DNA of 51,213 nt from contig JASJCI010000018.1 of NCBI GenBank assembly GCA_030066085.1, forward strand, positions 1 to 51,213, in the 5' to 3' direction. This stretch comes from Gammaproteobacteria bacterium. GTDB taxonomy: Bacteria > Pseudomonadota > Gammaproteobacteria > GCA-001735895. How positions within the stretch are numbered: the stretch's first letter is position 1; each line of letters starts with the position of its first letter. This document shows positions 40,320 through 49,487 of this stretch, one piece after another. The position numbers and the translations under genes are program-made. The notes below the pieces were generated by a model. That model was not told where the DNA came from. It did not search any database and was given only the letters and a program-made list of their open reading frames with translations.

Positions 40320-41987
40320 TCAATAACCCCCGACTGCCCCCTCGCTGCGATTGTCGTAAGCGGCTTCCAGGTAACCCCTGTCATTCAGGCGCACCGCCTT
40401 GATGCGGCCGAGATACGCCGGGCGCTGTTCGACCGTTTCATGGCCGCGCGCCCGCAGCCCCGTGATGAGCTCGGGGGAGAACTTGAATTCATCCATGTAG
40501 AGCTTGTTTGGCAGGAACTGGTGATGCACGCGCGGAAACTGGACCGCGCGATCGATATCGAGGCCGGTTACGAGCACGCGATAGATCGTCTGCACCACGC
40601 TGCTGATGATGCGCGGACCGCCGGCGGCGCCGAGCGTCATGACGATGCGCCCGTCCTTTTCCACCAGTGTCGGGCTCATCGAACTCAGCGGCCGCTTGCC
40701 GGGCTCGACCACGTTGCCGAGTCCCTGCACCAGGCCGAAGGCATTGGGCTCTCCGGGGCGGGTCGTGAAATCGTCCATCTCGTTGTTCAGCGAGATCCCG
40801 AAGCGCTCGGATACCACACCGGAGCCGTAACTGCCGTTCAGCGTTACGGTCAGCGTTATCGCGTTGCCGTCGGCATCGAGAATCGAAAACTGGGTGGTTT
40901 CGTTGGCGTCGTCGACCGTCTTTTCGAGCAGCGGTTCGAGCTGCACCGAACGCGCAAGGTCGATGCTGTCGGCCATCTCCGCGATGTAGTCCTGCGACAG
41001 GATGCGAGCGAAAGGATTGTCGTGGAAATCGGGATCGCCGAGCAGGGCGCGGCCGCGGAAAGAGCGGTTCAGTACTTCGGCCATCAGGTGCATCTCGTCG
41101 ACGCTGAGCGGCGCGTGATCGCCGATTCCGACCTGGTCGAACAGTTCCAGCGCGGTCTTGATCACGGCGCCGCCGCTGCTCGGCGGCGGCATCATGTAGA
41201 CCCGATGCCCGCGGAAATCCGTTACCAGGGGTTCGAGCCAGCGTACGCGGTAGCCCGCAAGATCCTCAACCGTGATCACACCGCCCGCGGCCCGCACCGA
41301 ATCCGCGATATCCCGCGCGACTTCACCGCTATAAAAGCCGTCGGGACCGTTATTGCGCAGCAGTTTCAGGGCCCGCGCGAGCGCCGGTTGACGCAGGGTT
41401 TCGCCGGGTCGATACGGTTGCGCCGGCGTGCGGAAAAAGTGCCGCAGGCCGGCAACGTTGAAACGTTCTGCCTGGCCCTCGGCGTAGCGCGACTCGGTAC
41501 CGGAAAACTCGATGCCTTTCTCCGCCAGCGCGATTGCGCTGTCGAACAGGGTCGACCAGCCGAGCTGGCCATAGCGCTTGTGTAATGCCCACAGGCCGGC
41601 AGGAACACCGGGAACGCCGACCGCGGTGCCGCCGTTCCACGAAGCTCCCCTGGGCCGGGTGACGTAAAAATCGGGTGAGGTGGCCGCCGGCGCCACTTCA
41701 CGAAAATCGAGCACATCGACACCATCGCCCATACTGACCAGCGCAAATCCGCCGCCGCCAAGCGATGCGTTCGATGGATTGGTCACCGCCAGCGTCAGTC
41801 CCACCGCGACCGCGACGTCGATCAGGTTGCCGCCGCGATCGGCGACAGCCTTGCCGGCGTCGACCGCGTAGCCCGAGGGTGCGGAAATCATGATGCGGGT
41901 GCCTTCCGCGGGAACCGCCTGGGCCGGCGAAAGAAATACCAGCGTGCAACCCAGGACCAGGATACGAACGAACGGGGAAACGGGCAT
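40320..41987 (-). CDS. ggt: Gamma-glutamyltransferase (periplasmic)
   Basis: Ntn hydrolase that cleaves or transfers the gamma-glutamyl group of glutathione. The 555-residue precursor has a signal peptide (about 1-24, ending SPAQAVPA). The autoprocessing site is the Thr364-Thr pair in NETTQFSILD; Thr364 becomes the N-terminal nucleophile of the small subunit. LNNEMDDFTTRPGEPNAFGL and GKRPLSSMSPT are substrate-binding signatures. The ATG at 41987 places the signal peptide correctly; the frame extends 19 codons further. It is 104 bp downstream of the class II aldolase family gene and converges with the ferredoxin gene. Confidence 0.95.
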   Translation of the reverse strand: MPVSPFVRILVLGCTLVFLSPAQAVPAEGTRIMISAPSGYAVDAGKAVADRGGNLIDVAVAVGLTLAVTNPSNASLGGGGFALVSMGDGVDVLDFREVAPAATSPDFYVTRPRGASWNGGTAVGVPGVPAGLWALHKRYGQLGWSTLFDSAIALAEKGIEFSGTESRYAEGQAERFNVAGLRHFFRTPAQPYRPGETLRQPALARALKLLRNNGPDGFYSGEVARDIADSVRAAGGVITVEDLAGYRVRWLEPLVTDFRGHRVYMMPPPSSGGAVIKTALELFDQVGIGDHAPLSVDEMHLMAEVLNRSFRGRALLGDPDFHDNPFARILSQDYIAEMADSIDLARSVQLEPLLEKTVDDANETTQFSILDADGNAITLTVTLNGSYGSGVVSERFGISLNNEMDDFTTRPGEPNAFGLVQGLGNVVEPGKRPLSSMSPTLVEKDGRIVMTLGAAGGPRIISSVVQTIYRVLVTGLDIDRAVQFPRVHHQFLPNKLYMDEFKFSPELITGLRARGHETVEQRPAYLGRIKAVRLNDRGYLEAAYDNRSEGAVGGY

Positions 41988-42091
41988 GAGAGGTCTCCGC
42001 GGAGAGGGTCGGTCGATGTTAAAGAAGCGGTCGCGCGCAATCAAGCTACGCGCGCGTTGTCGGACCGAAGTGGCCCGCGGCTCGCCGCTAA

Positions 42092-42850
42092 TCAGTCGGC
42101 GTATCCCGGCAGGCTGCGATCGAGTACCCGCTTCATGGCCTCGAAGTAAAGATGATCGCGCCGACCCTTGTGCCGATCGGCTTCGTCGGGTGTCTGTACC
42201 TGGCGAATGATGTCATCGGAAATCGGTTGTAGCCGGCCGCCGGTGCTCATGGCGCGAATCTGCGCGCGGCACACCCGTTCGAGCAGGTAGAGCAGGCGGT
42301 AGGCGCGCGCCACCGTATCGGCTGCCACCAGCACGCCGTGGTTCTTGAGAAACATGACTTCCCTGTCGCCCAGCAGCCCGGCCAGGCGTTCGCCCTCCTC
42401 GAGCGTGTCCGCGGTACCCGGGTAGTGATCGTCGTAAGCGATGCGACCGGCGAAAAAGGCCGAGGTCTGGCAGGCGGGGACCAGGCGATTGTCCTCGAGC
42501 ATGTTCAGCGCCAGGGCCCAGTTCTGGTGGGTGTGTAACACTACCCTGCGGCCGCTCAGGCGATGCAGCGGCGCGTGTATGCACTGTGCCGACAGTTCCA
42601 CCAGGCCCTCACCTTCGAGGGTTTCGCCCGCCTCGTTGAACACGATCAGGTCGCTGGCGCGCGCTTCCGACCAGTGCAGGCCGAAGGGCAGCACGAGATA
42701 GCGGTCGTCGTAGCCCGGCAGGGTTACCGTGAAATGGTTATCGATACCTTCCTCGAGCTCGTGCATGACCGCCAGGCGCAGGGCCGCGGCGAGATCGATG
42801 CGGGCCTGGATTGCGGCCTCGGTGTTACCGTCGAATGCATGGATGGTCAT
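42092..42850 (-). CDS. Class II aldolase/adducin family protein
   Basis: A 252-residue protein of the class II aldolase/adducin fold, metal-dependent enzymes that cleave or epimerise sugar phosphates and related compounds. Metal-ligand histidines are seen in VLHTHQNWALALNM and FLKNHGVLV. The N-terminal region has LEEGIDNHFTVTLPG, the phosphate-loop position. Substrate cannot be inferred, and several relatives are annotated only by domain. The ATG at 42850 has AGGA six bases upstream. It sits between mutM and ggt on the same strand. Confidence 0.9.
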   Translation of the reverse strand: MTIHAFDGNTEAAIQARIDLAAALRLAVMHELEEGIDNHFTVTLPGYDDRYLVLPFGLHWSEARASDLIVFNEAGETLEGEGLVELSAQCIHAPLHRLSGRRVVLHTHQNWALALNMLEDNRLVPACQTSAFFAGRIAYDDHYPGTADTLEEGERLAGLLGDREVMFLKNHGVLVAADTVARAYRLLYLLERVCRAQIRAMSTGGRLQPISDDIIRQVQTPDEADRHKGRRDHLYFEAMKRVLDRSLPGYAD

Positions 42851-42919
42851 GATGAATCCTCGAATGGTAAGCGGCAAGCATAATGGAACGGTCTGCCCGC
42901 GCCAATCCCGTTGCGGACT

Positions 42920-43729
42920 TCAGGACTGGCACTCGGGGCAATACCAGGTCGCCCGTTGCCCGAGCACAACCTGCTTGATCGTGTGCCCGCAGACGCGGCA
43001 GGCTTCGCGGTTGCCGTACACCTGCAGCTCGTGGCGAAAGTAACCCGGTTTGCCGTCGGCCTGGGTAAAATCCTGCAGGGTCGTGCCGCCGTGTTCGATC
43101 GCGCGCGCAAGGGTGTCGCGCACGCTGTCGACGATGCGCGCGATGCCCGGCCTGCTGATGCGCCGCGCGGCACGCCCCGGCCGGATACCTGCCTGGAACA
43201 GTGCTTCGCTGGCGTAGATATTGCCGACACCGACGACGATATGGCTGTTCATCAACACGTTCTTGATCGCGGCGCTGCGATGACGACAGTGCGCGTGCAG
43301 GTATTCGGCGGTGAACTCGTCACCCAGCGGTTCGGGTCCCAGCGTGCGAATCAGGCGATGCTGCAGCGGGTCGTCCCCGGTATAGAGCAGTGCACCGAAA
43401 CGACGCGGATCGCGGAACTTGAGCGCCTGGCCGTTGTCCAGCCGCATTTCCACGTGCTCGTGATTCTCCGCCGGCGCGCCGATCGGCAGCACCCGCATGC
43501 TGCCGGACATGCCGAGATGCCATATCAGGTGGCCTCGATCCAGCTGCCACAGCAGGTACTTGGCGCGTCGCGCCACGCCCAGAATCCGGCGGCCGCCCAG
43601 TTCGGATACTTCGGGACTGATCGGCCAGCGCAGGCGTGTATCGCGCAGGATCACGCGCTCTATCCGGCGCCCGCGCAAGTGCGGCTCGATGCCGCGGCGC
43701 GTGGTTTCGACCTCGGGGAGTTCCGGCAT
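42920..43729 (-). CDS. mutM: Formamidopyrimidine-DNA glycosylase MutM (Fpg)
   Basis: Removes 8-oxoguanine and formamidopyrimidines and nicks at the abasic site. The 269-residue product starts MPELPEVETTRRGIEPHL, where Pro2 is the nucleophile and Glu3 catalytic; this fixes the start at 43729. VARRAKYLLW holds the conserved Lys. The C-terminal zinc finger is CRVCG...WYCPEC. It begins 4 bp after the MipA-family gene and so may be read from the upstream transporter operon. Confidence 0.98.
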   Translation of the reverse strand: MPELPEVETTRRGIEPHLRGRRIERVILRDTRLRWPISPEVSELGGRRILGVARRAKYLLWQLDRGHLIWHLGMSGSMRVLPIGAPAENHEHVEMRLDNGQALKFRDPRRFGALLYTGDDPLQHRLIRTLGPEPLGDEFTAEYLHAHCRHRSAAIKNVLMNSHIVVGVGNIYASEALFQAGIRPGRAARRISRPGIARIVDSVRDTLARAIEHGGTTLQDFTQADGKPGYFRHELQVYGNREACRVCGHTIKQVVLGQRATWYCPECQS

Positions 43730-43733
43730 GACG

Positions 43734-44522
43734 TCAGCGCTCGAGGAAAACCCAGGTGACGGCCGCGCCCGCGGTCCAGCCATCCTTTTCGGATACCAGC
43801 GGGCTGTCATCGATAGTGGCGCCATGCAGGCCGTCGTAACGCAGGAAACCGCCGAACCAGTACTGGCTGCCGAAACGCTTGCTCCAGGTGAACTCGCCTC
43901 GCCAGCCGCTGAAACCGCCGTCGGCGTCGTACTGCGGTCGCGCAGCGGTTGCGTCCTCCGGGCCTACCGAGTAAAAGTATTCATGGTACTCGCTGCTCGC
44001 GTACAGGGGGCCAAAGTTGAAACGCAGTTTCCACTCGCCGAGGCGGCGAGCAGGCTTGCGCCAGGACAGGCGCGGCTGAAACACCTCGCCGATCTGATCG
44101 AGGTCGCCGTCGATCGTGTAGGCGAAGCGCAACGGCAGGTCGAGCCACCACGCGCTGTCGTCGAATTTTTTGAACCGATAGTTTATCGACGGACCGAACT
44201 CGATGATTGCCTCGAGTTCGTCCATGCCCTCGCGCTCAGGGGTATCGTCGTCCACCGGCAGCGTCAGGTTACCGCTGAACGTGATCAGCAAGTCAGGCTG
44301 TTCGAGCAGGATACCCTGGGCGCCCTCGTCGACGCGCAGGCGCTCGCCCCGATACTTGACATAGGGTACCGGTAGCAGGTAACTCGAATCGTTACGCGAG
44401 CCACGGTAGTCGGGGGCGCTGAGCCCGAGCAGGCCGGCACCGAGTTCCAGTTTTGGCAGTTCGCCGGCGGCCGCCAGCGGCGTGCAAACGAGTGCCAACA
44501 GCAGGCTAGGCAGGCGTTTCAT
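43734..44522 (-). CDS. MipA/OmpV family outer-membrane protein
   Basis: A 262-residue predicted beta-barrel. Signal peptide about 1-19 (LLLALVCTPLAAAG), then LGAGLLGLSAPDYRGS and LPVPYVKYRGERLRVDEG, which are hallmarks of the MipA/OmpV family. Alternating amphipathic strands end in WTAGAAVTWVFLER; the last residue is not the classical aromatic. Members act as scaffolds for murein enzymes or as porins; the role here is unknown. It overlaps the DUF4340 gene by 17 bp. Confidence 0.88.
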   Translation of the reverse strand: MKRLPSLLLALVCTPLAAAGELPKLELGAGLLGLSAPDYRGSRNDSSYLLPVPYVKYRGERLRVDEGAQGILLEQPDLLITFSGNLTLPVDDDTPEREGMDELEAIIEFGPSINYRFKKFDDSAWWLDLPLRFAYTIDGDLDQIGEVFQPRLSWRKPARRLGEWKLRFNFGPLYASSEYHEYFYSVGPEDATAARPQYDADGGFSGWRGEFTWSKRFGSQYWFGGFLRYDGLHGATIDDSPLVSEKDGWTAGAAVTWVFLER

Positions 44523-45372
44523 CGGGCCGCAGCGAAATCAGCTGATAGTAATAATCGGCGCTGAAGTGGTATTGCAGGCCGATGCGGGGATTGGCGATGA
44601 TAATTTCCGGGTCTATCGAAAGCACGAAAAACTCGATGCGCTCGTCGCCCGGGAGTTGCGCCAGGATTTTTTGCCGCGGCGTTGCGCTGGGCTGGTAAGG
44701 TTTTACCCGTGACGCTTCGAGCTGGTGCCAGTTGGCGATGAGTTGCTCGGCCTGTGCCGGGGTCAAACCATCGGTGCCGTCGATTTGCCAGCCGTCCCCG
44801 GCCGTGGCGCTAAGCGTAAGGGTCGGCAGCTCGAGCCGGGTCAGCCCCAGTGCCGCGGGCAACAGCCGCCGGTCGACGAAACCGAGCAGGCCCTGGCTAA
44901 TGAATGGCAGGTGGCGATCCGGCAGCAGGTATACCGCGTCGCCGATCATAACGTAGCGACGTTGGCCGATATTGTTGCTGGCACCGAAGCGAACCGGGGT
45001 ATCGCCGAGCTGCAGCAGCGCCTGCGGGAACTGTAACCCCAGCTTGTCGAGATCGACCTCATCCGGGGGTAGCGGCGCGAGACCGGCTACCCGGGTAACG
45101 TCCATGACCCGTTCCAGGTTGGCGTGATTCGCCGGCCAGCCTATCGGCGAGGACAGCATCCAGGTATCGCCGGCACGCGTCAGCACGAGGTTTGCGGCCG
45201 CGGTACGAATCGACACGTTCTGGACGGCAGCGAGTTCGACGGTCGGGGGCGATTCGGCCGATGTGTCGCCGTCGATGCGCTTGCCGGTGCGCAGGTCGAA
45301 GCTGTTGCCGATATAGGTAAAAACGAGGATCAGCGCAATCAGCCCGAAGTTGATCATCCAGCGTTTCGACAT
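44506..45372 (-). CDS. DUF4340 domain protein, transporter-associated
   Basis: A 288-residue protein with one N-terminal membrane segment (about 7-24) and a periplasmic domain built of repeated beta units (NLVLTRAGDTWMLSSP; RRYVMIGDAVYLL), typical of DUF4340. Such proteins are encoded with GldG-type ABC transporter auxiliaries. Function unknown. It starts 2 bp after the GldG-like gene, so both are probably made together. Confidence 0.85.
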   Translation of the reverse strand: MSKRWMINFGLIALILVFTYIGNSFDLRTGKRIDGDTSAESPPTVELAAVQNVSIRTAAANLVLTRAGDTWMLSSPIGWPANHANLERVMDVTRVAGLAPLPPDEVDLDKLGLQFPQALLQLGDTPVRFGASNNIGQRRYVMIGDAVYLLPDRHLPFISQGLLGFVDRRLLPAALGLTRLELPTLTLSATAGDGWQIDGTDGLTPAQAEQLIANWHQLEASRVKPYQPSATPRQKILAQLPGDERIEFFVLSIDPEIIIANPRIGLQYHFSADYYYQLISLRPDETPA

Positions 45373-45374
45373 CG

Positions 45375-46739
45375 TCAGCGTCTGCGTCGTTTGAGCCAGA
45401 TGCGCAGGCCTCCGCCCAGCAGGCCGAGCGGCAGCAGCAGCAGGAAAAAAAGCGCGATGGATACCTGCTGTGTCTGCGACAGCTCGAGCCGGGTGTCCGG
45501 CGCCGGGCGCGGGCTGATCGAGATCAGGCGGTCGTCATGACTCAGCCAGTTCATCAGGTTGAGACCGATATCCAGGTTGGCGCCGTTACCCAGGTAGCGA
45601 TTGGATACAAAGTCGGCATCGCCGACGATCGCAACGCGTTGCTCGAATAGCGAACCGTCTTCGCCGTGCTGATTGCGCGCGAGACTGACCCCGAGATCCA
45701 GTGGCCCGCCGGATTCGTCGTCGTCGTCGCCGAGAAACAGTTCGCCGCGCATCTGGCCGGTTTCGTTCCAGCTGCGGGCATCGCTTTGCAGGAAGACCTG
45801 CTGCTGCCATTCGTCCTGACCGTGAAAGGCCAGCGCCTGCGCTTCCGGAAACAGCGACAGGCTGATTAGTTCACGCGTGATATCGTGGCGCGGGTAGTCC
45901 GCCACCAGCGCGAAGTCGACCCGGTTCAGTCCCATCAGCTGGCTGTTGGGATCGACGATGATACCGGGCAGGAATTCGAGCGCGAGCAGGTCGGCGAGCC
46001 GGTCGGTGCCGTCCAGCGCCTGCTCGGGATCGGCCAGCCACAGCAGGTTGCCGCCGGCATCGATATAGTCGCGCAGCAGGTCGATTTCACCCGGCAGCAG
46101 CGGCAGCTTGGGGCTGGCCAGTACGAGCACGCTGGTGTTGTCGGGTATCGCGGCGCTGCGCGCGAGGTTCAGGCTCTCGATGGTGAAACCGCGGCTCGCC
46201 AGCTCGGTAGCAAACAGGCTGTAGTCATGGTTGGCGTCGCGGTAGGGGTGGCGTTCGCCATGGCCTTCGAGGAATACCAGCCAGCGTTCACCCTGGCGCA
46301 GCAAACGCTGTATCGCGGTGCTGACGCCCGACTCCGTCACCGGCGAAACCTTTTCCCGGCGATCGCCGTAGCTGATCAGCGCTTCGCCATCATAGCGAAT
46401 GTCGTATTCGCGCAGCAGATCGGGATACAGGTCTGGATTGAGGCTGCGAAACCCGATCTGGTGCTGCGCATCGCGGTAGCGCTCGAACAGGGTTTCGAGC
46501 GCTGGTTTGGCCTCGTTGATCGGCGATACGAACAGGGTTATTTCGAGCGGCTGATCGACGCCATCGAGCAGGCGCAGGGTCTCCGCCGACAGGCTGTTGC
46601 GCTGGTTGCTGCTGAGATCGATGGCGACGTTGAAACGCTGGCTCAGCCAGGCGAGAACACCGAGCAGCACGATGAACAGCACGACGAAAACCGCGGACTG
46701 CACGCGAAATTGCCAGCGGCTGCGTGCATCGACTTTCAC
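45375..46739 (-). CDS. GldG-family ABC transporter auxiliary protein
   Basis: A 454-residue membrane protein. It has an N-terminal membrane segment (about 13-34), a large periplasmic domain with LFVSPINEAKPALETLFERY and VFLEGHGERHPY, and a C-terminal membrane segment followed by a basic tail (RIWLKRRRR). This layout matches GldG, the auxiliary subunit of the transporter linked to gliding in Bacteroidetes, but homologues are widespread in non-gliding bacteria. The start is the GTG at 46739, overlapping the permease stop (GTGA). The frame upstream lies inside the permease gene. Confidence 0.9.
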   Translation of the reverse strand: MKVDARSRWQFRVQSAVFVVLFIVLLGVLAWLSQRFNVAIDLSSNQRNSLSAETLRLLDGVDQPLEITLFVSPINEAKPALETLFERYRDAQHQIGFRSLNPDLYPDLLREYDIRYDGEALISYGDRREKVSPVTESGVSTAIQRLLRQGERWLVFLEGHGERHPYRDANHDYSLFATELASRGFTIESLNLARSAAIPDNTSVLVLASPKLPLLPGEIDLLRDYIDAGGNLLWLADPEQALDGTDRLADLLALEFLPGIIVDPNSQLMGLNRVDFALVADYPRHDITRELISLSLFPEAQALAFHGQDEWQQQVFLQSDARSWNETGQMRGELFLGDDDDESGGPLDLGVSLARNQHGEDGSLFEQRVAIVGDADFVSNRYLGNGANLDIGLNLMNWLSHDDRLISISPRPAPDTRLELSQTQQVSIALFFLLLLPLGLLGGGLRIWLKRRRR

Positions 46740-47485
46740 AGCAGGCGCTCGCGGTCGAGCTGGCGTATCGTCAGGCCGAGGAAGCCGACGATCACGATCG
46801 CGTAGTAGGCGAGGTCGGCGGTATCGAACACACCCTCGAGCATGCGTTGATGATGCTGCAGCATCGACAGGTATGCCACCACGGACTGGCCGCTTTCGAG
46901 CGACGCGCCGGCCCAGTCGATGATCCACAGCATCAGCAAGGTGCCAAAGGTCGATACCGCGGCGATGGTCTGGCTTTCGGTCAGGGACGACAGGTAGAGC
47001 CCGATGGCGGCAAACGCCGACAGCAGCAGGAGCATGCCGACGTAAATCGACAGCAGCTTGCCCGCATCCGGGCTGGTGCCGAGATACAGTGACAGCGGCA
47101 TCAGCATCAGCAGCGATACCAGGATCACGACGAAGCCCACCAGGCCGAAAAATTTGCCGAGCACGATCTCGGTCATCGACAGCGGCGCCGATACCAGCAG
47201 GCTCAGCGTACGCTGGCGTTTTTCCTCGGCAATCGAGCGCATCGTCATCAGCGGCATCACCATCAGCAGGATGATCGCGGCGATCTGCATCAGCGGCGTG
47301 ATCACGATATCGGTGACGCCGGGCGTGTTTTCGAGACGGATCAGCTGCGGCTGCAGGAGAAAGAAGTTATCGAGGTTGGCGAGAAACATGTAGCCCAGGA
47401 TTGCCTGCACCACGGCCAGGATGATCCACGCCAGCGGCGCGAGGAACATGGCCGCGATTTCGCGTCGGGCTATAACCCAGATCAT
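46736..47485 (-). CDS. ABC transporter permease, GldF/NosY-like
   Basis: A 249-residue protein with six predicted membrane segments. IARREIAAMFLAPLAWI at the start and SIAEEKRQRTLSLLVSAPLSMTEIVLGKF in the first cytosolic loop are typical of the ABC-2 type permeases GldF and NosY. Coupled to the ATPase by an ATGA overlap. The substrate is unknown; a homodimeric permease with the GldG and DUF4340 auxiliaries is inferred. Confidence 0.92.
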   Translation of the reverse strand: MIWVIARREIAAMFLAPLAWIILAVVQAILGYMFLANLDNFFLLQPQLIRLENTPGVTDIVITPLMQIAAIILLMVMPLMTMRSIAEEKRQRTLSLLVSAPLSMTEIVLGKFFGLVGFVVILVSLLMLMPLSLYLGTSPDAGKLLSIYVGMLLLLSAFAAIGLYLSSLTESQTIAAVSTFGTLLMLWIIDWAGASLESGQSVVAYLSMLQHHQRMLEGVFDTADLAYYAIVIVGFLGLTIRQLDRERLL

Positions 47486-48414
47486 GACCCGGCGACCTCG
47501 TGTTCGTGGGTCAGCTCGATGAACAGGTCTTCCAGCGACTGCTGTTCGGGCACCAGTTCATACAGGCCCCAGTCTTCGCGCACCGCTGTCTGTACCAGCG
47601 CATCGGAGTCGGCCCCGGGCGCGAGAAATACGCGGAAACGGTCTTCGTCGAGTCGCTCGACATGGTCGACACCGTCAAGCGCGAGCAGGTTGTCGCCATC
47701 GACCGCGGCGCGCAGTGCAACGCGCACGCTGTGTTCGTGACCGCGCTCCAGCGATTCGATCGACGCGTTATAGATCAGTTCGCCGGCGCGGATGATCTGC
47801 ACCCGGTCGCAGGTAGCCTGTACTTCGGACAGGATATGGGTCGACAGGATCACGCTGCGTTCGCTGCCGAGGCTGCGAATGAGGTCACGGATCTCGCGAA
47901 TCTGGATCGGGTCGAGTCCGACCGTGGGTTCGTCGAGAATCACCACCGGTGGATCGTGCACGATCGCCTGGGCGATACCGACTCTTTGCTGGTAGCCCTT
48001 GGACAGGTTGCCGATCAGTCGCGTGCCGACCGAGTCGAGACCACACTGTTGCTTGACCCGCGCGCGCGCGGTGGCGACGTCGGCGCCGCGCAGTCCGTGC
48101 AGACGGGCACAGTAGCTGAGAAACTCGTCGACGCTGGCCTCGCGGTAAACCGGCGGATGTTCGGGCAGGTAACCGAGGTGGCGCTTGGCGGCGCGCGGAT
48201 TGTCGATGATGTCGTGGCCGGCGATACTGATCTCGCCCTCGCTGGGCGCGAGGTTGCCGCTGATCACCTGCATGGTGGTGGATTTGCCGGCGCCGTTGGG
48301 TCCGAGGAAGCCGAGTACCTCGCCGGCCTGGAGGGAAAAGCTGACCTGGTTGACCGCGCGCTGGGCCTGGTAGTCGCGGGACAGGTTGTCGACCCGCACG
48401 AGTGTCTCAGTCAT
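47482..48414 (-). CDS. ABC transporter ATPase, GldA-like
   Basis: A 310-residue ATPase with Walker A GPNGAGKST, signature LSKGYQQRVGIAQAI, Walker B VVILDEPTVGLDP and H-loop LSTHIL. A C-terminal regulatory extension of about 90 residues follows, as in ABC-2 exporters. First gene of a tightly overlapping set: ATPase, permease, GldG-like, DUF4340, MipA and then mutM. No promoter was recognised in the 86 bp before the rpmG terminator. Confidence 0.93.
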   Translation of the reverse strand: MTETLVRVDNLSRDYQAQRAVNQVSFSLQAGEVLGFLGPNGAGKSTTMQVISGNLAPSEGEISIAGHDIIDNPRAAKRHLGYLPEHPPVYREASVDEFLSYCARLHGLRGADVATARARVKQQCGLDSVGTRLIGNLSKGYQQRVGIAQAIVHDPPVVILDEPTVGLDPIQIREIRDLIRSLGSERSVILSTHILSEVQATCDRVQIIRAGELIYNASIESLERGHEHSVRVALRAAVDGDNLLALDGVDHVERLDEDRFRVFLAPGADSDALVQTAVREDWGLYELVPEQQSLEDLFIELTHEHEVAGS

Positions 48415-48499
48415 GGATTCCCGGGTGAAATCATGGCGCTAATCATACCTGACTGCGGCCAATAAGAAAGTCCGCCCGCGACGGCAGGTCTCCAACATC

Positions 48500-48525
48500 A
48501 AAAAGCCGGCGCATGGCCGGCTTTT
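48500..48525 (-). terminator. Intrinsic terminator of rpmBG
   Basis: Perfect 10-bp repeat (aaaagccggc 48501-48510, loop gcatg, gccggctttt 48516-48525). On the minus strand it ends in a T run followed by GATG. It lies 24 bp after the rpmG stop. Confidence 0.85.
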
Positions 48526-48549
48526 CGCGATCATTCGTATCCGTCCGGA

Positions 48550-48705
48550 TTACTTGATCTTGGCTTCCTTGTATTCGACATGCTTGCGCACCACGGGGTC
48601 GTACTTTTTGAATACGAACTTGTCCGGGGTGTTTTTCTTGTTCTTGGTGGTCGTGTAGTAATGGCCGGTGCCGGCACTGGAAACCAGTTTGATTTTTTCC
48701 TGCAT
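48550..48705 (-). CDS. rpmG: 50S ribosomal protein bL33
   Basis: A 51-residue ribosomal protein read directly from the sequence: it begins [20 protein letters not shown] and ends [11 protein letters not shown]. The segment [20 protein letters not shown] is the bL33 core. It has no zinc-binding cysteines, so it is the Cys-minus form. GGGGG lies about 5 bases before the ATG. It follows rpmB by 8 bp, the standard rpmB-rpmG pair. Confidence 0.97.
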   Translation of the reverse strand: MQEKIKLVSSAGTGHYYTTTKNKKNTPDKFVFKKYDPVVRKHVEYKEAKIK

Positions 48706-48713
48706 GATGCCCC

Positions 48714-48950
48714 CTAGACCTTCTCGCCGCGCTTGCGCATGTCGGCGATAACCGCGTCGATGCCGTTCTTGTCGATGATACGCATACCCTTGGCCGAGAC
48801 GCGCAGCTTGACGAAGCGATTCTCGGATTCCACCCAGAAACGGTGGGTGTGCAGGTTCGGCAAAAAGCGCCGGCGCGTCTTGTTGTGCGCGTGCGAAACG
48901 TTGTTTCCGGTAACCGGTTTTTTACCCGTTACCTGGCATACCCGGGACAT
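48714..48950 (-). CDS. rpmB: 50S ribosomal protein bL28
   Basis: A 78-residue ribosomal protein beginning [20 protein letters not shown], with [20 protein letters not shown] and a C-terminal [18 protein letters not shown]. This is the exact size and pattern of gammaproteobacterial bL28. First gene of rpmBG, with a good promoter 43 bp upstream. Confidence 0.98.
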   Translation of the reverse strand: MSRVCQVTGKKPVTGNNVSHAHNKTRRRFLPNLHTHRFWVESENRFVKLRVSAKGMRIIDKNGIDAVIADMRKRGEKV

Positions 48951-48992
48951 GGTGATACTCCGTGAAGTCGAGGGATGTGACAGAGGGCGCGA

Positions 48993-49021
48993 ACTCTAGC
49001 AGATACGTTGCCCGGATTCAA
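48993..49021 (-). promoter_or_regulatory. Sigma-70 promoter of rpmBG
   Basis: On the minus strand TTGAAT (49016-49021) and TAGAGT (48993-48998) are separated by 17 bp, with TG one base before the -10 (extended -10). The expected start point is about 35 bp before the rpmB ATG. Confidence 0.6.
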
Positions 49022-49127
49022 GCCGCCGCGAGGCAAAAATCTTTACGCTTTTCAGCCATTTGGCGTTTTCCTTATCAAGGCCCAGCCGCTAAGATGAGAA
49101 GCCCAGAATCGACCCGGAATGCCACCC

Positions 49128-49487
49128 ATGGATATCGTCTTCATTCGCGAGCTGCAGATCGAGACCGTGATCGGAATTTACGACTGGGAGCGCAAGATTC
49201 GCCAGACCGTCAGCCTCGATATCGAGATGGCCAGGGATATTCGCAAGGCGGCGCAAAGCGACGATATAGAAGATACCCTGAGCTACAAGGACGTGGCCAA
49301 ACGCCTGATCGAGTTCGTCGAAGGCAGCGACTTCGAGCTGGTCGAAGCCCTGGCGGAGGAGATCTGCCGCATCCTGCGCGAGGAATTCGGCACACCCTGG
49401 GTGCGCCTGGTGCTGAACAAGCCCGGCGCGGTGCGCGGTGCGAGATCGGTCGGCGTGATCATCGAGCGCGGCGAAAAACCGGCATGA
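49128..49487 (+). CDS. folB: Dihydroneopterin aldolase FolB
   Basis: Cleaves dihydroneopterin to 6-hydroxymethyl-dihydropterin and glycolaldehyde in folate synthesis. The 119-residue product has VIGIYDWERKIRQ (substrate-binding Glu) and LVLNKPGAVRGARSVGV with the catalytic Lys. I prefer the ATG at 49128 (MDIVFIRELQIE) with GGA nine bases upstream; an in-frame ATG three codons earlier overlaps that GGA. Its stop overlaps the folK start as ATGA. Confidence 0.97.
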   Translation: MDIVFIRELQIETVIGIYDWERKIRQTVSLDIEMARDIRKAAQSDDIEDTLSYKDVAKRLIEFVEGSDFELVEALAEEICRILREEFGTPWVRLVLNKPGAVRGARSVGVIIERGEKPA

